Of a stretch of DNA of 64,000 bases, positions 27,680-36,236 are shown in pieces. Both the position numbers and the translations under genes were made by a program. Source of the DNA: an uncultured Flavobacteriaceae bacterium (GTDB lineage Bacteria > Bacteroidota > Bacteroidia > Flavobacteriales > Flavobacteriaceae); the NCBI GenBank assembly GCA_947500575.1, contig CANMSI010000001.1, positions 620,001-684,000 of the forward strand. The letters are read 5' to 3'. The stretch's first letter is position 1. The number at the start of each line of letters is the position of its first letter. The notes below the pieces were generated by a model, which did no database searches, was not told the DNA's origin, and saw only the letters and a list, made by a program, of their open reading frames with translations.

Positions 27680-30600
27680 AACATATCTTTTTTTACCGGT
27701 AGTATAAAATAAACTTCAAAAGATTTTTCACCTTCTATATTCTGCTCCACATTAAAAAATCGCTTCTGTATTATTAAATTCTTATCGTCAGTTACGTCTT
27801 GTTCCAAACATCCCATTTCTTTCAAAATAAAATTAAAATGCAGCAATCCATTACCACTGCCACTTGCGCTTGGAGTAGTTAAACCCACGGTTTTTAATTT
27901 TCCCTTTGGCATAGAAGTGCCTGTGTTTCTAACCTTAATTTGTATATATGTTTCTTGAAATTGCTTCGTCTGTGACCATATAATTGAAATTGATTTTTTA
28001 GGATCATAATCAATCCTCTTTACCTTCTTTAATTCTGCTATTTTTCGATACTCCTCTATAACATTCTTAACTAAGTGTTGTATTTCACTTTCCAAAATTT
28101 TTTCGTTCACCTGTATTTTACAATCAGATTTATCATCATTAACTATTTCAAATGCAACGTCCTTTAATTCTATGTAATTTCTTTGGAGAATATCATTACA
28201 CATGCTATAAAATTTAGCAAAATTAACCTCATCTAAAGTGTTCTTCATTTCCAAAATAGTGTTGACAGTTTCATCTGCTTTGGCAATAGTCTTTTCTACA
28301 CCCAAAGCCACTTCATTTAAAAAAAATCTCTGTGATTCCAGATCTTTGGATTTTAATATATCCCTTAAGTGGTTTAGTACGTTGTTCCTTAGATCTTTCT
28401 TATAGGAATGAATATGGGCCCATGACAATTCGTTCTTAATTCGCAACAAATCTCTATTTTGAATTCCAACAGCCAATTGATCTGCCACGGAATCAAAGAA
28501 ATATCGGGCATCTGCATCAAAGGCATTTTCTGCATTTCCACGTATATGAATAAACCCTTTCACCTTACCATTATAGATTAAGGGTGTTATATATATGGTA
28601 ATTTTCCCTTGCTCATTTTCTTCAATATCGTAGCATGCTAATTTGTAATCATTCCAATACTTATCATGAGGAAACATATATGATTTTTGATGTGCATATA
28701 CCATTGCAGTAATATTTTCATCATTCATACTTGGTGCCTTAAAAATAGTGCTTTGTTTAAATGATACATCTAGTTGAGAATTCTGAGGGTTCAAAATTGT
28801 AAATTCCAAGTCATCAATACAGCTAACTCTTTTCTCCATTTCTTGTTTCAAAAATCTAAAAACACTATCCAAAGACTTTCGTTTAACTATGATATCAGCT
28901 ATTCCATTGATAAACCTAGAATCGTGAAACCGATTCAGATGCTTGATAGCCTTACCAATCTCTTTTGAAAAATACTTACTTAATGATCCGTTTTGCGCTT
29001 CTGAAAGTTGCTTTACTTTTTCTCTGTTTCTCCTTCTATCTCGTGCATCATTAACTTTTAAGTCCTGATCATTCAGCACAATCAAAGCAAGGTAATATTT
29101 AGATTGGTCTTGAGGTTTAAACATTTTATTTCCTAAATAGTGATCCAAGGTAACCTGAATTCGACTGAATAAAATTTGTTTTACCTTTTGAATATATGGA
29201 TCGTTAGAAATTCCAACATCATCTGCGTAATCCGCTGAGACGAAATTTTCGCATGCATCAAAATCCAGTGTATTTAATTTTTGAGGCAGTTTTATAAAGG
29301 TGCCTATTTGTGCTCTTTGTAGGCTTTTTACCAATTCATAATTCTTTGGATCTTGAGTTGATCTTACAATCGCAACTTGATCTACATTTAAAATATTTTG
29401 AATTTTAGCAATTGCCCTTCTTAAAAGTCTATTAACTTGCTCTTCATGATAATCGTCCTTAACAATTAGGTTGCGTTGATCATCTTTAAACTTCGCTCCT
29501 AACGCCTCTCCTAAGGGGTAGTAGTACTTTTTATAAAATTGAGAAAGTTCATCGGGAAACTCATTGATCAGCTTTTGTTTCTCAATCTCCTTTTCCTTTG
29601 CCATTAAATTGGAAACTTGCCCCGCTAGCTCAAAAAGATTTTTCTTGTGTTTTTCGCTAAAAGCAAATTTATATTTGGTATAAATTGAAATGGTACCATA
29701 GGGCACTGCCTGTTCAGCAGACTCTGTAATGGGCAAATATATTGCACTAACAAAACCATTGTCTTTTATCCACTTATCATTAACCCATTTGCTGTCTCCG
29801 CGCTTTCTTAGATCTTCAATAATTACAGGGACTTTTGAGTTAATCACATCGTACAACACTCCTCTTCTTTCTTCATAATGAGGACCTTTCTTTTCTTTGT
29901 CGACTATTTCATTTTTAGTCATAGGGTACGTCAAGACCTTCGTAGGAGGTTTGGCAATGCTTTGGTTGATCCCTTTTACATTAAGCGATCGCCCTGAGAA
30001 TTCCAGTTTTCTGATTACGCAGCAACTATAGGAAGTTAATTCATCTGTTATTTCATCGCATATTTGGTTATACTGCTCGTCTAAACGCTCAGTATTTCTA
30101 ATGGATTTGTTTAGCGTTTGAATAATATTATACTTTGATTTCTCCTTAATTCTAAGGATATTCCTTGCAATTATATGCCCTAAAGATTCTGCCCATTCAA
30201 TGTCTCTCTTTCCAAAGCCCCTTTGATATAATCGTGTGCCTTGTAATTTATTCACGATTCTAATAACCCCAAAAGTTCTATTTTTAGATCGCAACGGCAG
30301 CACTAATACTTGGGAAATACCTTCTTTTAAATTGTATTTATTCCGTAAAATTTTCTCAATTACTTTAATTTTTCGCGCAGCTTCCTTATCCGTTTTAAAT
30401 CTTGAATCTTCCTTTAGTTCTTTAATATAAAGTCTTCTTCCCTTATTACCATCCGCGGAGGCGCAGGCATTCAGAATAATACTTTGGTCCAAAGGATATT
30501 TCTCAAGAACAGAATTATTAATATCATCACTTAGCTTTAAATTCTCGTCCATTGGCAATTCAGGGTGGTACCAGGTTTGGCAGCGTCTTTCTAACTGACC

Positions 30601-31239
30601 TAATTTGTTGAATGTAAAAACCGCTGCTGATCTGCACCCTATGGTTATTGCAAGTTGATCAGCTACATATTTAAATAACCTATTTAAATCAGAAATATCT
30701 GCAAGTTCTTCATTAAAAAGATTGAGGTATATGGGTTTATTAAAATTTAAAACATCAAATTCCTCGTAAATATAATTTGAGTATGCTTTCCTATTAATCT
30801 TATCTACCTCACTAGTAATCACTTTTACATAATTGCGTATGAGGTTAATTTCTGCATCATTATACATGGTATTCCCTCTTCTTATAAGCTTTATGGTACC
30901 AATACAAATTAGTTTATTTGCAATAATTGGAACTCCTACAAACGGCCCATTATGCTGTTCAAATTTCCCATGATACTTTTCAGACTTTGATACATTTTTG
31001 AGATTTTCAAGTACATGATTATTGGCAATATGCCAGGTTAAGCTTTTACCTCCGCTATATGAGTTGATGTTAATTTTTTTATTGGAAGCTCCAGAGGTTG
31101 TGCCTCTTAAAACCAATTTACTTTTGTCCTTGTTAAATAGATAAATAGAACAACTTAAACTATTTGTTGCACTAAGAATTTCTTGTGCTATATAGTTTAG
31201 TTTGCTGTTCAGTTTTGAATATAGCTTGGAACTAGACAT
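27676..31239 (-). CDS. Multi-GAF signalling protein with degenerate histidine-kinase-type ATPase end
   Basis: A 1187-residue cytosolic protein without transmembrane segments. At least three, perhaps five, GAF-type modules can be read (about 12-130, 185-375, 385-545, 600-770, 800-970; for example GVPIIANKLICIGTIKLIRR and VLVLPLRSKNRTFGVIRIVN). The C-terminal 180 residues look like a HATPase: N-box-like IQHLVKNVIEEY, NTGTSMP, and GSGNGL as the G2 lid. I see no convincing phospho-acceptor H-box; HIHSYKKDLRN (about 1005) is the nearest. It probably senses small molecules or redox state and controls the AAA+ regulator encoded next, with which it overlaps by 4 bases. Confidence 0.75.
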   Translation of the reverse strand: MSSSKLYSKLNSKLNYIAQEILSATNSLSCSIYLFNKDKSKLVLRGTTSGASNKKININSYSGGKSLTWHIANNHVLENLKNVSKSEKYHGKFEQHNGPFVGVPIIANKLICIGTIKLIRRGNTMYNDAEINLIRNYVKVITSEVDKINRKAYSNYIYEEFDVLNFNKPIYLNLFNEELADISDLNRLFKYVADQLAITIGCRSAAVFTFNKLGQLERRCQTWYHPELPMDENLKLSDDINNSVLEKYPLDQSIILNACASADGNKGRRLYIKELKEDSRFKTDKEAARKIKVIEKILRNKYNLKEGISQVLVLPLRSKNRTFGVIRIVNKLQGTRLYQRGFGKRDIEWAESLGHIIARNILRIKEKSKYNIIQTLNKSIRNTERLDEQYNQICDEITDELTSYSCCVIRKLEFSGRSLNVKGINQSIAKPPTKVLTYPMTKNEIVDKEKKGPHYEERRGVLYDVINSKVPVIIEDLRKRGDSKWVNDKWIKDNGFVSAIYLPITESAEQAVPYGTISIYTKYKFAFSEKHKKNLFELAGQVSNLMAKEKEIEKQKLINEFPDELSQFYKKYYYPLGEALGAKFKDDQRNLIVKDDYHEEQVNRLLRRAIAKIQNILNVDQVAIVRSTQDPKNYELVKSLQRAQIGTFIKLPQKLNTLDFDACENFVSADYADDVGISNDPYIQKVKQILFSRIQVTLDHYLGNKMFKPQDQSKYYLALIVLNDQDLKVNDARDRRRNREKVKQLSEAQNGSLSKYFSKEIGKAIKHLNRFHDSRFINGIADIIVKRKSLDSVFRFLKQEMEKRVSCIDDLEFTILNPQNSQLDVSFKQSTIFKAPSMNDENITAMVYAHQKSYMFPHDKYWNDYKLACYDIEENEQGKITIYITPLIYNGKVKGFIHIRGNAENAFDADARYFFDSVADQLAVGIQNRDLLRIKNELSWAHIHSYKKDLRNNVLNHLRDILKSKDLESQRFFLNEVALGVEKTIAKADETVNTILEMKNTLDEVNFAKFYSMCNDILQRNYIELKDVAFEIVNDDKSDCKIQVNEKILESEIQHLVKNVIEEYRKIAELKKVKRIDYDPKKSISIIWSQTKQFQETYIQIKVRNTGTSMPKGKLKTVGLTTPSASGSGNGLLHFNFILKEMGCLEQDVTDDKNLIIQKRFFNVEQNIEGEKSFEVYFILPVKKDML

Positions 31240-31381
31240 GTATGAAAGTTACGATATATCAGGGTCAAAAATTACACCAACAAATCTCAATATCCATATT
31301 TTACGACTAAACATCTCAAAATCAATTATTTAAAAAAGTATTCTATAAAAAGAATCAAAATACTCAGATATCTATATGTTA

Positions 31382-31444
31382 CATGTAAGGTAACCTGTAA
31401 TCTATCAAGATTATAACTGCGACGTACTATACCTAGGTATAGTA
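31382..31444 (-). promoter_or_regulatory. Control region of the GAF/AAA+ operon: shared operator plus 20-bp perfect palindrome
   Basis: A -7-like TAATCTTG (complement of 31406-31413, one mismatch to TAnnTTTG) lacks a matching -33 box. In its place lies a perfect 20-bp palindrome TACTATACCTAGGTATAGTA (31425-31444). Downstream of the -7 is CATGTAAGGTAACCTG (31382-31397), which fits CATGTnAnnTnACATG with one half-site change and matches the operator at 25759-25774. The arrangement suggests an activator-dependent promoter with a second regulator site near +1. The rest of the 31240-31593 gap shows nothing else assignable. Confidence 0.5.
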
Positions 31445-31593
31445 TATGAATAAGTGCTCAAATTCTTTATAAGAAAAGATTTTTAATAAGGTTGAAGTCC
31501 AAATAACCTACCATATATTTCTTAAAACTTAAGATTTATTGGTTTTGAAGGAATCCCCGCAAATAGGTATTTTTCGATATTTACGAAGAGATA

Positions 31594-32208
31594 TTAGAAA
31601 TCATATTTTTTCTCAACAGAGTAACGCAACAGTTCTCCGCCTCCACTAAGGCCCAACTTCCTAATCATATTTTTACGATGCGTATCTACAGTACTTTTTC
31701 CTATGAACAACTCGTCCGCAATTTCATGTGATGTTTTTCCCCTAGCAATAAGTCCTAAAATTTCTTTTTCTCTAGAAGAAAGCACGCTTTTGGAAGTGTT
31801 CTTTTCTGCTGAAGGGATATGGATCTTTTTATCAAAGTATGTTTTACCATCAGCTACGGTCCTAATAGCTTCTAAAACTACATTTAAAGAAGAGTTTTTC
31901 AAGATATAGCCCACGGCACCTGCATCTAGCATTTGTCTTATAGCATCTTCTTGTTCAAACATGGTAAAAGCAACTACCTTGGTTTCTGGATACTGTTTTG
32001 TAATAAGTTTGGTAGCTGCAATACCATCTATCTTAGGCATACGAATATCGCAGAGCACTAACTTGGGTGATTTTTTACCCACAATTTCTAATAATCCTTC
32101 TCCATCATTGGCATGCCCAATAATTTTAATATCGTCTTCATACTCTAGATAGGATTCTATCCCATCTATAAGTGCCTGATGGTCTTCTGCAATTGCGACT
32201 GTTATCAT
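31594..32208 (-). CDS. NarL/FixJ-family response regulator
   Basis: A 204-residue two-component regulator. Receiver domain (1-120) with acidic pocket AEDH and phospho-acceptor Asp54 (VLCDIRMPKIDG), then a LuxR-type helix-turn-helix (about 140-200, LSSREKEILGLIARGKTSHE and STVDTHRKNMIRKLGL). It overlaps the sensor-kinase gene by 4 bases and is the evident partner. Target genes are not identifiable here. Confidence 0.93.
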   Translation of the reverse strand: MITVAIAEDHQALIDGIESYLEYEDDIKIIGHANDGEGLLEIVGKKSPKLVLCDIRMPKIDGIAATKLITKQYPETKVVAFTMFEQEDAIRQMLDAGAVGYILKNSSLNVVLEAIRTVADGKTYFDKKIHIPSAEKNTSKSVLSSREKEILGLIARGKTSHEIADELFIGKSTVDTHRKNMIRKLGLSGGGELLRYSVEKKYDF

Positions 32209-34031
32209 ATGGGAATATCTATTATAATGGATGTACCCTTTCCTAAGATACTATCTACCGTAAAATTACCTTCTAAATGTTCTATTCGTTTTTCAATGGT
32301 ATGTAAGCCCATACCAGTATCTGTGGCAGGGATCTTACTTGTATCAAAACCTTTTCCATTGTCTTCAATCAAAATATTTAAACTCTGTTCATGTTGTGTT
32401 AATTGGATACTTCCTTTGGTTGCTTCCGCATGTTTTATAGTGTTGGTCACCAGTTCCTGAATCATTCTAAAAATACTTAGTTCCAAAGAATTCTCCATTC
32501 GCTCTTCCAATCCAAAATGATGTACTTCCAACCTTATTTTATTAGTCTCAGTGATTGTTTTAGCCATCCGCTGCACAGCAGGCACCAATCCTTGATTGGC
32601 AATTACACCCGAGTTTTTAGCATGCGCAATACCTCTTACTTTTTGGTAGGCCAGATCCAAAAGTTGATCTGCCTTTTGCAAAGCGCTATCCTCCTTCGTG
32701 GTTTCTATATTATTAAAATGCAGCTTTACGGTAGCCATCAAACTACCCAAATCATCGTGCAACTCATTTGCCACACGTTGCCGTTCTTTTTCTTGCCCGG
32801 CAATCATCGCATCAATACTGGTAAGCTCTTGTTCTTTTAGCAAGGTCTCCACCTTCTGTTTTTGAATTTCTTCTTGCTGCTCTACGAGTTTCCGTTTTTT
32901 AGCGGCATTCTTTTGAAGCAGTATTGTAAGTCCTGTACCTAAAAGAAGTAAAATAAGACTTACCACAAGCCAATTTCTATTGACCGTAGCTCTTTGCTTT
33001 TCTTCTAAGAGTTGCTTCTCTTTTTCGGCTGTTTGGTATTTTGTTTCTATTTCCGCAATTGCAGTAAGACTTCTATATTGATTTAACTCATTCTCTTTTG
33101 TGTAATACTTATTTTGATAAACAATAGCACTGTCCATCATTTTAAGGTTTTCAAAAACACTTTGCTTGTTGTAATACCAATATGTTTTTGCTATTTCGAA
33201 TAAATGTCCTTCATCATCTATTTCTATTTCATTAAGCATCTTTAAGGCTTCCAACTGTTTCCCATCCAAATCGAGGTACCTACTCTTGTTCATTTGAGCA
33301 GCAATTAATCGTTTCCTTAACCTAGGACTTTCGTTTGTGTCTTTATATGCTAGAACTTTATCTAGGAAATAATAGGCACTGTCTTTCTTCTTGGTGGTAT
33401 GAAAATGGTATGATGCATTGGTAAGAAATACATCCATCAATAATAAAGGAGCGTTTATTTTTTTTACAACTTTGTTGGCCTCTCGATATAATAGTTTTAC
33501 ATCTTTTTCAAATCGATTATATCTTAAAATTAACCTGTATTTATAATACGTTAACTGACCAATCTCAAAATCATCATACGTATTTTGTGCATATTGTTGT
33601 AGAAAATAATGATACGATTTATCCTCAAATGGCTTATCAAAATTATTATAAAGTTCAAGAATCGCCTTTAAGGCTTCGCAGATTAATAGCTTATCTTTAT
33701 GTTTTTTTGATAACAAAAGGCTTTTCTTAAAATAATCAAAAGCAGTGCTTTCGTTTCCTATATTATAAAAATAGTAATACCCTTTATTTAATAAAAATAA
33801 TCTATAACTCTGCTCTTTTTTTGATTGAGGTAATGGGATTTCATTTATCTGATATCCCAAATCTTTATGAAAACCCAAATAATATTCAAGCTGTACTCTT
33901 AAGTCTTCCTCAAAGGAGGTTGAGTTTAAGAGTGATTCCGCCTTTTTATATTCAAATCTTTTGATCGACAACAAAATATCGTTTGCAAAAAGCCCTTGAA
34001 TACAAAAAAACAGAATCAAAAAACTTCTCAT
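32205..34031 (-). CDS. TPR-type sensor histidine kinase (HisKA_3)
   Basis: A 608-residue kinase. Signal peptide (1-16, ending GLFAN), a periplasmic TPR-like helical sensor (about 20-330), one transmembrane helix (354-373), a coiled linker, a HisKA_3 dimerisation domain with phospho-acceptor His425 (ANELHDDLGSL), and a HATPase domain (NTIKHAEA N-box, DNGKGFD, GMGLHTIEKRIEHL). This is the NarL-type kinase layout common in Flavobacteriia. It pairs with the overlapping response-regulator gene. The upstream 190-residue gene ends 5 bases before it, so the pair may be co-transcribed with the papain-like protease genes. Confidence 0.92.
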   Translation of the reverse strand: MRSFLILFFCIQGLFANDILLSIKRFEYKKAESLLNSTSFEEDLRVQLEYYLGFHKDLGYQINEIPLPQSKKEQSYRLFLLNKGYYYFYNIGNESTAFDYFKKSLLLSKKHKDKLLICEALKAILELYNNFDKPFEDKSYHYFLQQYAQNTYDDFEIGQLTYYKYRLILRYNRFEKDVKLLYREANKVVKKINAPLLLMDVFLTNASYHFHTTKKKDSAYYFLDKVLAYKDTNESPRLRKRLIAAQMNKSRYLDLDGKQLEALKMLNEIEIDDEGHLFEIAKTYWYYNKQSVFENLKMMDSAIVYQNKYYTKENELNQYRSLTAIAEIETKYQTAEKEKQLLEEKQRATVNRNWLVVSLILLLLGTGLTILLQKNAAKKRKLVEQQEEIQKQKVETLLKEQELTSIDAMIAGQEKERQRVANELHDDLGSLMATVKLHFNNIETTKEDSALQKADQLLDLAYQKVRGIAHAKNSGVIANQGLVPAVQRMAKTITETNKIRLEVHHFGLEERMENSLELSIFRMIQELVTNTIKHAEATKGSIQLTQHEQSLNILIEDNGKGFDTSKIPATDTGMGLHTIEKRIEHLEGNFTVDSILGKGTSIIIDIPI

Positions 34032-34036
34032 TATAA

Positions 34037-34609
34037 TTACGGCATTAATATTATAGATCTAGTCATATCGCATATACCACCTTTTGTTCCAGCGGCTTCA
34101 TCACAGCTATCTGTGCCCAGAGCTTCATCTTTGAAGCATACTTTTAAATAATTATCACCGTCTCTATAATACTCATAAGGATTAAGATATCTTGAGCCAT
34201 TTAAATCATCCTTATTATAGAGAAAGCCTGGTGGGTCTTTAAGTTGGTATTTAACATCTACTATCATTCCATTCCCAAAATCTTTTTGAAAATCTAATTC
34301 GGCCACTTCAATATCACTACACAGACTAAAAGGTTCTATTCCAAGAATTATATCAAAGTCTATAGGATCCTTTGGGTTTGGATTTAAATCTGCATTAATT
34401 TGTACGGGGCCTTTTAAGCCTAAAGTGATAGGTCCCCTAAAGTTTTGGATTTTAAACATACAGTGATGTTTATCCGATGTACTGCTTGACTGCACATCAC
34501 AAAATTGAATATAAACTCCGAAAAAAGTACCGTAAGCTTGTGCTGCTATAATAGGTTGCCAAACATCTTTATTTGCTGGAACCAAATTAAACTTCAAATT
34601 TTCATGCAT
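34037..34609 (-). CDS. Unknown protein paired with a papain-like protease
   Basis: A 190-residue cytosolic-looking protein, mostly beta (MFKIQNFRGPITLGLKGPVQ, IIVDVKYQL-like strands) with several cysteines (FCDVQ, LCSDIE, KVCFKDE, SCDEAAG, ICDM). No signal peptide, no membrane segment and no family recognised. It lies 11 bases downstream of the papain-like protease gene, so it may be its substrate, inhibitor or partner; only position supports that. Confidence 0.6.
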   Translation of the reverse strand: MHENLKFNLVPANKDVWQPIIAAQAYGTFFGVYIQFCDVQSSSTSDKHHCMFKIQNFRGPITLGLKGPVQINADLNPNPKDPIDFDIILGIEPFSLCSDIEVAELDFQKDFGNGMIVDVKYQLKDPPGFLYNKDDLNGSRYLNPYEYYRDGDNYLKVCFKDEALGTDSCDEAAGTKGGICDMTRSIILMP

Positions 34610-34620
34610 AACTTTTAAAT

Positions 34621-35631
34621 TTAATTATTAATTAGTGAATTGATTGGTTTTTTATTTTTCAATGTTTTTACAAACTCAGAATACGTATCATATTTAGACT
34701 TTAAAGCATAATTCTTCGGCGCATTTACAATATGAACTGAACCTTTGTTACAGATAATATATACCATTCCATAGGGTCTTAAATAGCCTATTTTATTTCC
34801 GCCAAAGCTATCCAGTTCCAAAAGTTTTTGGTTGATCTTAGTCCTTACGATATCATTAAACTTAAAAATGTTGTCTTTACATAAATTAGACCTAAAATCC
34901 TCTTCAAAAGAAATCACTTCCTTTCTAAATTCAACCTCTCTTGGCACCGCAACCAAATATGGATAGGTAGGCAGATATGGCTTAGGTAATCTCATATTCA
35001 ACTTTAAAAACCAATTTGGAAATAGTCGATTTTGGATAAAAACTCTATTTTCAAATGTAATATACCCCGAAGGCAAAATGCTCTTAGGTTCATAATCTTC
35101 GAAAACCAAACTAGAAGCAGAAATACTAGGTTCAGTTGTCCACATGAGTTTGGCTTTCCATTGTAAGAATTTAAAGGGGCGGTTATGTTTTACAAATTCT
35201 TCAGTCCCAGTTGGATTATAAATCGTTAAAAACTTGCACGTTTTTTCTTGTTTGTCTTGTGCGTATCCAGTGATTAATACCAAATGATTTGTTGTTTCAG
35301 CAACTACCCAAAGTAACAAGGGGCTTTTATTACTTTTTAAATGGTGAATTATAAAATCATAGTCATTAATTTTATCATGAGCTTCCTTTAACAAAACTTC
35401 TTTCTTAGCAAATACATCCGTGAGGTCCGATTTGTGAATTGGATAATTACACTCTAAACGATCGGAACAACAATCTTTATTTTTATTTTCTGGTAAAAAA
35501 GCAGCTAACTTACATTGCTTTATATCTTCATTATAAAATGCCTTAAATAAACCCTGAAAGCAAGAAACCCAGCACCATTGCGTTTCTTCTTGATCCATCA
35601 AATAAGTATTTCCAAGGACTTTAATTCTCAT
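34621..35631 (-). CDS. Papain-like cysteine protease (C39/C70-like)
   Basis: A 336-residue protein without a signal peptide. The start has the hallmark papain-like nucleophile motif ETQWCWVSCFQ with Cys20, His116 lies in TTNHLVLITGY and Asn139 in LTIYNPTG, in the order Cys-His-Asn of the fold. A cysteine cluster (KDCCSDRLEC, 53-61) may be structural. The C-terminal 170 residues are unassigned. Proteases of this type occur as bacteriocin-processing (C39) or effector (C70/AvrRpt2) enzymes; no ABC transporter is attached, so the second class or a conflict role is more likely. Confidence 0.7.
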   Translation of the reverse strand: MRIKVLGNTYLMDQEETQWCWVSCFQGLFKAFYNEDIKQCKLAAFLPENKNKDCCSDRLECNYPIHKSDLTDVFAKKEVLLKEAHDKINDYDFIIHHLKSNKSPLLLWVVAETTNHLVLITGYAQDKQEKTCKFLTIYNPTGTEEFVKHNRPFKFLQWKAKLMWTTEPSISASSLVFEDYEPKSILPSGYITFENRVFIQNRLFPNWFLKLNMRLPKPYLPTYPYLVAVPREVEFRKEVISFEEDFRSNLCKDNIFKFNDIVRTKINQKLLELDSFGGNKIGYLRPYGMVYIICNKGSVHIVNAPKNYALKSKYDTYSEFVKTLKNKKPINSLINN

Positions 35632-36093
35632 TCTATTTCTTTGAAATTTAAACCATTGGCATTATTGCTTTTAATAGCAATCAATACCTACTTTCAAAAG
35701 TGAAAACCATATATAATTATCTAAATTCTTTAGACAACAATAGATACTATCATTTATGTATCCATCTGCGATGTCTAAGATATATGCCAAATAAACCAGA
35801 TATATTGAGATAATAACATCCCCACTTGTAGGGATTTTGAAACAAGCAAATATGTTGCGGTAATAGGAATGGGGAGATAAAGACCATAAATTAAGGATAA
35901 TTCTTAATTCAAAAAAACAATCTTAATATTTCTTGCGTCTTTATTCGATCATTATAAGCTTATTCTCTTACAGACCGGTCGTACTTAAACCTATAACTCC
36001 TTGACTTTCAATTAAAAAATTCCTACCAATAGAAATGTTCTTACATAACTTCAGATTTTAGTTTGGAGTCATTCTTAACAAAAATTCAACCGA
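35632..36093. other. Intergenic region between divergent protease genes
   Basis: 460 bases of AT-rich sequence between the papain-like and subtilisin genes; both promoters should be here. I see an inverted repeat AATTAAG-7-CTTAATT (35889-35909) and a weak hairpin ATCCC...GGGAT near 35820-35836. No operator like those at 25759 or 31382 was found. Confidence 0.4.
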
Positions 36094-36213
36094 ATGAAAA
36101 CCAATCAATTCTTACAAACATCCATTTACACAATATACCTAACCAGCTGTACAAATAAAGTTATCTCCTATACAGAAAAAGGCTACGATCCAAAAAGGAA
36201 TCGGTACTTTTAG
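36094..36213 (+). CDS. Possible tiny lipoprotein ahead of the subtilisin gene
   Basis: A 39-codon frame whose N-terminus (MKTNQFLQTSIYTIYLTSCT) resembles a lipoprotein signal ending in lipobox LTSC, followed by a polar tail ending RNRYF. It ends 23 bases before the S8 protease start on the same strand. The signal's hydrophobic core is weak, so it may be a remnant of a longer lipoprotein gene or a chance frame. Confidence 0.3.
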   Translation: MKTNQFLQTSIYTIYLTSCTNKVISYTEKGYDPKRNRYF

Positions 36214-36236
36214 AAGACCTTTACTAATTCTATTTC

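Noticed and set aside
25450-31593. Sigma-54 (-24/-12) promoters for the block next to the NtrC-like regulator
   Set aside because: Both intergenic gaps were read for GG-N10-GC on the relevant strand and none was found.
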